Below are positions 52,637-58,603 of a DNA stretch of 58,603 nt, piece after piece. The stretch's first letter is position 1. Every line of letters begins with the position of its first letter. The position numbers were made by a program, and so were the translations under genes. The DNA is from JAHBNG01 sp039028975 (GTDB taxonomy: Bacteria; Chloroflexota; Anaerolineae; Caldilineales; Caldilineaceae): NCBI GenBank assembly GCA_039028975.1, contig JBCCHB010000110.1, forward strand, positions 1 to 58,603. The letters are read 5' to 3'. The notes under the pieces are model-generated. The model had not been told where the DNA came from, did not search any database, and worked only from the letters and a program-made list of their open reading frames with translations.

Positions 52637-53834
52637 AATTGCTCAGCGGATTGGTGCTAGTCCAGTCACGCGGGATCAGTTGAAAGCCGTCCATATGAGT
52701 CAACATAAACGCTTCGTCCTCGTCTCGGGGCAGATGATGGTAAGAAATGCCATACCAAACGACAACGTTTGCGCCGTTGATATTCTGCCCATTGACAAAA
52801 TCTGTCACCTTGTTTCCACATCCGCCTGTTGGGGGGTTGTGGGATACAAATCGCTCACAGGCATTGAATCGCGTGAAGTAGATGTCATTGTTTGTCCACG
52901 GTTCACTCGAATCCCCCACATAGCGATGGCCGGCCTGAAGTGGCTCTAAATGGTAAGAGACGGCATGACCATCTCCATTGGTTATCGTCCCATCAATGAT
53001 GCGCCATGAGCGTTTTAGGGCCGGGTTGACCGAACGGCTGCTTTCGGATGAGAGGGTACTCTTGGCGATTTGCTTGCGGGTATTCGAAGAGGCTGGGTTG
53101 AAATTTAGTTCTTCAACCCTCTCATTGGCCCCATTGTCACCAATATTAAAGTTTAGACGCCAGTAATAGTTGTGGGTGAAGCCCACACCAATCCGGCCAG
53201 CATTATCTAAGGGCCACCCATAATTGCTATTGGTTGACATATGGCGAAGCTGGCCAGTGTTGCCGATCATCGGCTCAATGGTGCCGTCATCATAGAAGTT
53301 CCAACGGACAATAAATGCCTGCTCGGCAATTTGGGATATGCTATACAGAGAAAGGAGACTTCCCTGCTTTTTTGTGTTGTAGTACTTATAGACGTATCCT
53401 CGCTCTTCGATCTGATGGCAGAGAAGCTGCTTCCCATTATGCGAAAGAAGTGTTCCACCACATTCACTTCCAGTTAGGGCAAGCATATTGGCGTCGCCTA
53501 GCCCATAATCGGTGACATAGTGGTAACGAGCGCTGTTGTCATCGTAGGGCGTGTGAATTTGGGCTAAACCTGCCTCCTCGAGTACCTGGCGTACGGTACC
53601 ACCAGGGGTAATGTACGTTATTTCGGTCAAGACGATGCCTTCATTGCTGCGGTGCTCCCAACACATTTGCCATCGGGCGTTGGTGCTGAACGTCTCATCA
53701 ATCAGGTAGCCAGGTGCGCAATTGGGGGCTGTTTGAGCCTGAATGGACCGATTCTGGAAGAATATAAAACTGGTTAAAGCAATTAGTAGGGCAGAAAATG
53801 CAATCGACAGGGTAACAAGTTGTTTATTGCGCAT
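52635..53834 (-). CDS. Catalytically degenerate copper-amine-oxidase-like domain protein
   Basis: A 399-residue secreted protein, start ATG 53834 directly after AAGGAGGAG, overlapping the previous stop by 11 bases. Residues 5-27 are a signal/anchor. The rest aligns along its length with the catalytic domain of the 1137-residue neighbour, yet the key residues are gone: the catalytic Asp is Tyr106 (HYVTDYGLG), the topaquinone Tyr is Gln172 (IAEQAF), and the first copper His is Phe219 (GFTHNYYWRL). The third His region YHHLPRDEDEA is kept. It should fold but not oxidise amines. It may bind substrate, dimerise with the active paralogue or act as scaffold, because copper amine oxidases are dimers. 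Confidence 0.88.
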   Translation of the reverse strand: MRNKQLVTLSIAFSALLIALTSFIFFQNRSIQAQTAPNCAPGYLIDETFSTNARWQMCWEHRSNEGIVLTEITYITPGGTVRQVLEEAGLAQIHTPYDDNSARYHYVTDYGLGDANMLALTGSECGGTLLSHNGKQLLCHQIEERGYVYKYYNTKKQGSLLSLYSISQIAEQAFIVRWNFYDDGTIEPMIGNTGQLRHMSTNSNYGWPLDNAGRIGVGFTHNYYWRLNFNIGDNGANERVEELNFNPASSNTRKQIAKSTLSSESSRSVNPALKRSWRIIDGTITNGDGHAVSYHLEPLQAGHRYVGDSSEPWTNNDIYFTRFNACERFVSHNPPTGGCGNKVTDFVNGQNINGANVVVWYGISYHHLPRDEDEAFMLTHMDGFQLIPRDWTSTNPLSN

Positions 53835-54663
53835 CGGCTCCTCCTTGAGAGACAAATGGAAGATAGATTGACCCACTCTGCCCTGAAGTTTCAGTTGGAT
53901 CCGCTCCAGCGCTATTTTCTGTACTGCCAGTCCCTGTGCTACCAGCATCATAGATCCCAAAGGCCATGGTTTGTACGAGTTGCTGGGTAGAGAGGTTTAT
54001 GATAGGCATCATCTCAAAGGCTACATGTTCCTGGGTATAGAGAAGCAATTGCGCACAACGATTAACACCACATCCAACGGCTGCACTGTTGACTCGATCT
54101 GGCATGGAATCGGCCAGAAAGGCAAAGGCTTTAATTTGAAGTTGCTCCATCCCGACAAATTCATTGCCAGTTATTTCTTGATATCGCTGAGCAAGTTCTT
54201 CGTAAAAAGAGCCTGAGTTCACAATGATGTCAACCGCACGCGTAACTTCGGCTTCAGTTAACGGCAGTTGAACACCCTGAACGCGGGACACTGTATCGAT
54301 CTCTCTGGTCGTTACGTTGATTACCGCGTGGATCAAGGTATCGGTTGAGTAATCGTAGAGGTATACATCCCCTCGACGCGTTGAGACGCCAGAACCCTTC
54401 TCTTCCTGATGGCGTTCGATGAGTAAGGTTTCAATAGTGCCTGAAGTGATTCGGTCTTCTTGAGGCAATAGGTTTGGTAGGAGACGAGAGATCGTCTCAT
54501 GCTCTGAAGTTGTTAATGGATCGGTTCCAAGTGGGCTTTGGGGCATGAGCATACCGGATTGGGGAGGGGCAGCACTCACGTAGAATACGCCACTGATGAC
54601 TCCCACTACCAGCAAGCTGACAACGCCTAATATCCACCGATGCAGGGGCAGACGATCAACCAT
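53824..54663 (-). CDS. Membrane-anchored copper-amine-oxidase N-domain-like protein
   Basis: A 279-residue protein from the ATG at 54663, with AAGGAG 5 bases upstream. Residues 10-31 form a membrane anchor or signal. The remainder resembles the N2 and N3 domains of copper amine oxidases: DPLTTSEHETISRLL, then the strand pair VYLYDYSTDTLIHAVINV, then LPLTEAEVTRAVDIIV, which starts N3. It ends in a Gly/Ser/Thr-rich linker and IYLPFVSQ, a tail often seen in secreted proteins of Chloroflexota. The last codons overlap the next start (ATGCGCAATAA), giving translational coupling. N2/N3 normally form one chain with the catalytic domain; here they are split off. Confidence 0.78.
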   Translation of the reverse strand: MVDRLPLHRWILGVVSLLVVGVISGVFYVSAAPPQSGMLMPQSPLGTDPLTTSEHETISRLLPNLLPQEDRITSGTIETLLIERHQEEKGSGVSTRRGDVYLYDYSTDTLIHAVINVTTREIDTVSRVQGVQLPLTEAEVTRAVDIIVNSGSFYEELAQRYQEITGNEFVGMEQLQIKAFAFLADSMPDRVNSAAVGCGVNRCAQLLLYTQEHVAFEMMPIINLSTQQLVQTMAFGIYDAGSTGTGSTENSAGADPTETSGQSGSIYLPFVSQGGADAQ

Positions 54664-54704
54664 AAAGACTCCTTCTACATAGCCAGTCGTTCCCGCCGTC
54701 CTTC

Positions 54705-54829
54705 GCCAGCAAAGTCTTGTCCCGACTCTTGACGAATCCACTCAAGTGAAGTCCGAGAGGGGAGGACATCCACGTCTTCACAAGGACAGGTCCCATCTTC
54801 ATGGGGACAAGCTTTTTCGAGCCATCTAT
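54705..54829 (+). repeat. Family-1 palindromic element, long copy
   Basis: Starts gccagcaaagtcttgtcccg and ends ggacaagctttttcgagccatct. It is longer than the 55028 copy because the segment around gacatccacgtcttcacaag is duplicated before catcttcatggggacaag. Confidence 0.8.
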
Positions 54830-55027
54830 TGACAGTGGGATCGACTGATAGTATTGTGTGCAGGCACGTTTTGGGTTCTAAAGCAAAGTCACTCTTCTAA
54901 ATTCAGGGCAAAGACATCCAAGATTTTCATCCTAGCATTGTCTGTACAGTACATAAATGCTAGCTTAACATAGGTAACCGTTCGATTTTCTATCAATTTT
55001 CTATTAAAACCGTTGCATCTACTCTTC

Positions 55028-55128
55028 GCCAGAAAAGTCTTGTCTCGACTCTTAACCCAACCGCTCTGGGAAATTCCAAGAAAGGAGGACATCCCCATCT
55101 TCATGGGGACAAGCTTTTCTGGCTATCT
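55028..55128 (+). repeat. Family-1 palindromic element, best-preserved copy
   Basis: Starts gccagaaaagtcttgtctcg and ends gggacaagcttttctggctatct. The ends form the inverted pair gccagaaaagtcttgtc / gacaagcttttctggc. It has the shared middle gctctgggaaattccaag followed by aggaggacatccccatcttc. Confidence 0.9.
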
Positions 55129-55178
55129 GTATGTAAATCGCTAAGTTTATCCTCGGCTCCGATTGAAATCCGTACCTT

Positions 55179-55610
55179 CTATTCTTTAAGCAGATCACGC
55201 TCTTGGTAGACAGTAGCCGCCTCGCGGACCATCTTGGCCGTTGCGATGGCCTCGAATTCTTCATCAAGCCGGTTGGCCAACGCCATCATCTCCGCATAGG
55301 TGGCCCGGCGCGGTCGTAGTAACTCATACATTTGGAGAAGTTGCTCGTTGGGCACAACCGTTAATTCAGCCGCTCGGTCAAGATTCCCTGCTAATTGGGA
55401 GAATCCATTTTGCCGTGCAACTGCGGCTTGTTGCTTAAGCGTCTTTCCATCAATGCGCATATCATCCGCGTCCAGCAGCCCAGCAGACGCGGCGTCCATG
55501 GTGATCTCACTCATCGCTCGCCCATTGGCGGCATGTAATGGGCTTTCGTCCTGGTCCATAAGCGGGTAAGTAGCCCCAGATCCATTGGTGTCGTTCGATT
55601 GTTTAGACAT
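55179..55610 (-). CDS. pduE: Diol/glycerol dehydratase small (gamma) subunit
   Basis: A 143-residue small subunit of B12-dependent propanediol or glycerol dehydratase. Typical features are the YPL near residue 15, GRAMSEITMDAASAGLLDADDMRI (family: TG-x-x-x-D-I-T-x-D), and the RAAELTVVPNEQLLQMYELLRPRRAT segment. It is 40 bases downstream of the fused alpha-beta subunit on the same strand, and AAAGGA precedes the ATG at 55610. Together they make the active enzyme, which turns 1,2-propanediol into propionaldehyde or glycerol into 3-hydroxypropionaldehyde. Confidence 0.94.
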   Translation of the reverse strand: MSKQSNDTNGSGATYPLMDQDESPLHAANGRAMSEITMDAASAGLLDADDMRIDGKTLKQQAAVARQNGFSQLAGNLDRAAELTVVPNEQLLQMYELLRPRRATYAEMMALANRLDEEFEAIATAKMVREAATVYQERDLLKE

Positions 55611-55650
55611 AACCGTATCGTCCTTTTGCTATTATGTTTAGTTTTCGTTC

Positions 55651-57888
55651 CTAAAAATCCGGTTCCCAGTCAAAAAATAGTTCGGTTGGTGGTCGGTCGG
55701 TCACCTCTTCAGTTTCACGGCGGTGGAGGAGTGTGGTTTTAACGATGAGCCGCAGTCGCGCCCAATTGTCGACCTTGACTGAAACAGGAACGGCTGCTTC
55801 TTCTTTGGCATAGCGAGCGGCATTTCTGCCCATCTCTTCGAAGGTATCGAGGGTCAAACTGGGCGATTGGGGAAATAACTCCAGGTTGTTGAGTGGTGCC
55901 AATCCCCGTTTCTGAATGACGCTGGTGCCTCGGGATTGAATGCCAATGCCGATACCGGAGCCGCTGAGGTTTGCCGCTGTATGCCCAATGGCAGCACAAT
56001 CAGAGCTGTGGTAGATTTTGACGATCCTGGCGACCAGCCCCTCTTTGGCTACTCCTGTGAGAATTGCTTCCAAGACCTGCTCATGCTCCAGTCCATTGAT
56101 GGTTTTGGTCAATACCTTGCCAAAGGCAGGCCCCACGCCGACCACCACTTCGGCTCGGGTTCCTACCTGGGCAGGCCCCAACTCAGCCAGCATGGGGAGC
56201 GGGTCGCCTAGCTGTTCTTCAATGAAATCACGGGGTGACTGGGTCTGAGGAATCTTTTGGACCTCCTGCCATCGCTCACCGCTCAAACGGTACCCGCTGC
56301 CAGGGCCAACATAGTCATTGACATCGTTGATGCCGCTAAGCACTTTGAATTTGTTATCGAAGATGGCTGAGGGCTGAAGATAATCACCAGCAATACGCTG
56401 ACGCCCCATTTCAAATACATTGGCTGCAGCCTCTGAAAATCCCCGCTTTTGGAGCGCCTCCACAATCCGAATCATGGTTACATCGCTCTCAAGAAATTGA
56501 TCCGCCGCGGCCAGATCCTCTACAAGATTTCGCTCTGGCATATTATCGCTACCGTGGGCAATCACTGCGGCCTCAATCTCGTGATCTTCAATCCCAGGGA
56601 AGCCCAATTCTTCATAGACGGCTTGCAGCGCCTTGGCCCCTTGTCGACGTGCGGCCAGGACGTCGTCTTCTGATGCGGGGCGTACGCCGCCATCAACCTG
56701 CATATCCCGCTGCAAGACGTTGTAATCGTCGATATCTTCCGCATCAAAATTGCCGCCTCCAAAGAGGTTATCCCGCTTGGGAATCGCGCTATAGCCAGAA
56801 AAGATAAAGTCTGTGCCTGGGATAAATTGGAGCATGAGCTTGGCCGTCTTACGAATATCCGAGTGGGAGGCCAACGCATCATTGCCGGAGGCCACTTCCA
56901 ATCCCAACATGGATGCCAAGAGATTTTCCGCCAGTACCCCACGGACGCCTCCGGGCAACGATTCTGGCAGGGCAATGCACGAGATGGATCCATTCTGGAC
57001 ACCTTGGCTACCCGCCCCACGAGTGACCAGTAAGCAACGGGCTTCCAAGTAGAGCATAGAGCACTGTTCGGCGTGGCCCATGAGCGCCTCTGAACCAGTA
57101 CCTGAGGTGAAGCGTACCTTGACACCTCGGGATGCATAAGCCGATGCCAGGAAGGCTTTAGACCAAGGGGTGTCATCGCCATCCACAAAGGTACGTTCTG
57201 TGCCGTAGACAGACAGCGTTTCAGCATAGGTCGTCAGCCCTTTCATAGCCAATCGTAGCCCCAAGGCTTCCTCGACGGCACATTGAGTCAGAACACCACC
57301 CCGTCCGCTTTGGCTACCGACTAGAATGGCCAGGGCATTGAAAGGCGCATTGCGAGCCACTCGTACCGTCGTTTCGATCTCGGCAAAGCCCCTCAATGCC
57401 GCCTCGGCAGCATCGGCAGCAAGTAAGGCAGGATGCTCACGCCAGTTGGTCACGTGTGCCTGGTTGGCCGGTGTACGCCGGACCCGCATCTTGGCTAGCC
57501 CCATCATCATCTCCAGGACGTTCATATGGCCCATGATATCCACTAGCTTGGCAGGCGTACAGCCATTGATTAACCGTCGAATCTCGTGGCTTGGCACATT
57601 GATATCAACCAACATATGGGCGATCTGCTCAGAAGGCATGGCCATGGCCTCTTGGGCTACGCTCTTATCGATACTATAGGCGGCAATAAAGCGATCCAGC
57701 ATATCAAAGTCCGCTCGCTGGCGCCCATCGATTTCGACAATTTCGTCCCCTTCTATGCGCAAGGAAGGCTGAGGATCATAGGGGCTATCGGCCACCATCA
57801 ATCCTGCCTCTGGCCACTCTTCAACGAATGTTTCGCTGTTGATTGCTCGTTCTGCCAGTTTGGCAAAGCGAATTGAGTTGGATGTCAT
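55651..57888 (-). CDS. pduCD: B12-dependent diol/glycerol dehydratase, fused large and medium subunits
   Basis: A 745-residue fusion of the PduC-like (about 1-545) and PduD-like (about 550-745) subunits, which are separate in Klebsiella and Salmonella. Active-site residues known from the Klebsiella oxytoca enzyme fall in place with an offset of two: Gln143 and His145 in NQAHVTN, Glu172 in EIETTV, Glu223 in YAETLS, Gln298 in QGVQNG, Asp337 in GNDALASHSD and Ser364 in IFSGYS. The PduD part has the GVGPAFG start and the HTAANLSGSGIGIGIQS block that contacts cobalamin. AGGAGG precedes the ATG at 57888. No reactivase (PduGH) or microcompartment genes are in this window. A family-3 element lies just upstream. 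Confidence 0.95.
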   Translation of the reverse strand: MTSNSIRFAKLAERAINSETFVEEWPEAGLMVADSPYDPQPSLRIEGDEIVEIDGRQRADFDMLDRFIAAYSIDKSVAQEAMAMPSEQIAHMLVDINVPSHEIRRLINGCTPAKLVDIMGHMNVLEMMMGLAKMRVRRTPANQAHVTNWREHPALLAADAAEAALRGFAEIETTVRVARNAPFNALAILVGSQSGRGGVLTQCAVEEALGLRLAMKGLTTYAETLSVYGTERTFVDGDDTPWSKAFLASAYASRGVKVRFTSGTGSEALMGHAEQCSMLYLEARCLLVTRGAGSQGVQNGSISCIALPESLPGGVRGVLAENLLASMLGLEVASGNDALASHSDIRKTAKLMLQFIPGTDFIFSGYSAIPKRDNLFGGGNFDAEDIDDYNVLQRDMQVDGGVRPASEDDVLAARRQGAKALQAVYEELGFPGIEDHEIEAAVIAHGSDNMPERNLVEDLAAADQFLESDVTMIRIVEALQKRGFSEAAANVFEMGRQRIAGDYLQPSAIFDNKFKVLSGINDVNDYVGPGSGYRLSGERWQEVQKIPQTQSPRDFIEEQLGDPLPMLAELGPAQVGTRAEVVVGVGPAFGKVLTKTINGLEHEQVLEAILTGVAKEGLVARIVKIYHSSDCAAIGHTAANLSGSGIGIGIQSRGTSVIQKRGLAPLNNLELFPQSPSLTLDTFEEMGRNAARYAKEEAAVPVSVKVDNWARLRLIVKTTLLHRRETEEVTDRPPTELFFDWEPDF

Positions 57889-58468
57889 GAAAAAAGTCCT
57901 CCTTGTGAATGGTTATTTACGAACGAGAATGAAATAATTTGGTCACTTGACAGGGTCACACCCGAATGAAACACTCAGATTATTACAAATGCTTGGCATC
58001 CTCCACTAAATATTAGTCGTTAAACATGCAACAGGCTGCACCACGTAGAATGGAAATCGAACAAAGATTGCAAAGATTTCACAGATTCTCTATCTTTCTA
58101 TTCTTCTAATCTTTGTTTATTTACAGGGTAGAGGATGCGTTGCATCTATAACCAAGCGCAATGTGCCAGATGCCTGCCGTACTGACACTAGACTAGGTGA
58201 CTAACCGACTGCAAACTGCGGGTTATAGTTTTCGAATCAAAGGGGGAGAGTGAGAACAGTCAAGGCCACATGTACAAGTTACTACAAACTCATCGATAGA
58301 TGAAAATATGTATTGATAGTTTTTCAATAGGAATTGGGTAGATCATCAATGAATTGTTCAGTTACAATAATTCGGCACCCAAATAGAGGCATTCAGCCCA
58401 GACTTGTGATGAACGCTCTGGCGAATGACGTTGAGTTCCGCCAATAGATATGCAACGAAGCATTATAC
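57889..58468. other. Intergenic region before the IS element
   Basis: About 580 bases between the dehydratase gene and the IS left end. It contains the family-3 copy at 57919-57999 and a weak inverted repeat aacaaagatt (about 58058-58067) / aatctttgtt (about 58109-58118). I looked for a cobalamin riboswitch (GCCACTG B12 box) near the dehydratase and saw none. Confidence 0.45.
57919..57999 (-). repeat. Family-3 palindromic element, copy 3
   Basis: Contains gaacgagaatgaaataattt, then ggtcacttgacagggtcaca and cccgaatgaaacac, aligning to copies 1 and 2. The 3' end is more diverged. It lies about 30 bases upstream of the dehydratase start. Confidence 0.75.
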
Positions 58469-58603
58469 TGGTCCCCAATAAGTGGACCACATGTTAAGAT
58501 AGAAGATCTAGCAAACATGTGGAGGAAAAATGACACCCAAACGGAAACAGTATAGTGCGGAAACGAAATTTCGAGTGGCGCTGGAAGCAGCTCGAGGATA
58601 TAG
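58469..58603 (+). mobile_element. Left end of an IS3-type insertion sequence
   Basis: The end begins TGGTCCCCAATAAGTGGACC, a TG-initiated terminal repeat typical of IS3-family elements, 61 bases before the first transposase gene. The element runs past the window edge. Confidence 0.75.
58530..58603 (+). CDS. IS3-type transposase OrfA, N-terminal part
   Basis: ATG at 58530 follows GGAGGA. The first 24 residues, beginning MTPKRKQYSAETKF and ending EAARGY, match the start of IS3-family OrfA helix-turn-helix proteins (usual pattern KRR-x-Y/F-T/S-x-E-F/K-K). The gene is cut by the window edge. OrfA binds the IS ends and is normally extended by frameshifting into OrfB. Confidence 0.85.
   Translation, partial: MTPKRKQYSAETKFRVALEAARGY

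Larger units (their letters stand above)
54664..55178. other. Intergenic region with two family-1 elements
   Basis: About 515 bases between the dehydratase small subunit and the amine-oxidase-like genes. Most of it is two copies of the family-1 palindrome, at 54705-54829 and 55028-55128. No gene recognised. Confidence 0.6.

Noticed and set aside
53824..53834. Frameshift joining the amine-oxidase N-domain protein and the pseudoenzyme into one gene
   Set aside because: The second gene has a strong ribosome site and its own signal/anchor, so two separately secreted proteins are more likely.
54889..55104. 71-codon minus-strand frame upstream of the amine-oxidase genes
   Set aside because: It lies largely inside a family-1 palindrome and has no protein-like features.
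57889..58200. Cobalamin riboswitch upstream of the diol dehydratase
   Set aside because: No B12 box or recognisable multi-stem layout; the conserved sequence there is the family-3 repeat shared with unrelated genes.
1..58603. tRNA and rRNA genes
   Set aside because: None recognised by eye on either strand; a covariance search would be needed to exclude a degenerate tRNA.

Overview
The window reads as accessory and catabolic chromosome of a heterotrophic bacterium, most likely a member of the Chloroflexota (Caldilinea/Anaerolinea-like). This is inference, based on a peptide-binding lipoprotein with a Gly/Asp/Ser-rich linker, secreted proteins with a C-terminal IYLPFV-type motif, a small RRM protein, a bacterial PHAX-type RNA-binding protein, many long gene-poor spacers carrying palindromic repeats, and many starts with no clear Shine-Dalgarno site. 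No rRNA, tRNA or CRISPR array was seen.

Layout. 1-4979: the tail of a gene cut by the window edge, an 8-bp microsatellite, then sulfatase, HFCD-type flavoprotein and M29 aminopeptidase on the minus strand. 4980-20038: RtcB, then two complete hydantoinase/oxoprolinase A+B sets plus a third A-like protein paired with a DUF917 protein, and a nitroreductase. The first A/B pair is split by two plus-strand PD-(D/E)XK-like genes. 20104-28872: a PDDEXK_2 (Rpn-like) gene with a 7 x 12-bp coding repeat, then a complete dipeptide/oligopeptide ABC importer and a gamma-glutamyltransferase-like Ntn hydrolase that lacks the usual glutamate-recognition residues. 28873-39393: ATPase gene remnant, fatty acid desaturase and a minus-strand polysaccharide/glycolipid locus: GT-C transferase, cellulose-synthase-like GT2, ABC exporter, GT2, and a 910-residue fusion of GT2, NodS-like methyltransferase and NodB-like deacetylase. 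39716-48558: Ntn asparaginase, DUF2071, M20 peptidase, two phytanoyl-CoA-dioxygenase-like proteins, RRM protein, D-2-hydroxyacid dehydrogenase, alpha/beta hydrolase, PHAX-domain protein. 49126-54663: a three-gene copper-amine-oxidase-like set in which N-terminal and catalytic domains are on separate proteins and one catalytic-domain copy has lost its key residues. 55179-57888: B12-dependent diol/glycerol dehydratase with fused large and medium subunits plus the small subunit. 58469-58603: left end of an IS3-like element.

Working together (inference): peptide import, M29/M20 peptidases, asparaginase, GGT-like hydrolase and several ATP-dependent lactam/hydantoin hydrolases look like a programme for taking nitrogen and carbon from peptides and cyclic amides. 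The GT/Nod-like locus probably makes and exports an N-modified amino-sugar glycan or glycolipid.

The most novel signals are the GT2-NodS-NodB fusion, the catalytically dead amine-oxidase paralogue coupled to a separate N-domain protein, and three families of 80-120-bp dispersed palindromic elements. One family sits upstream of three unrelated genes in the same orientation, and one element is nested in another. All coordinates and residue counts were worked out by eye; no database search was run.
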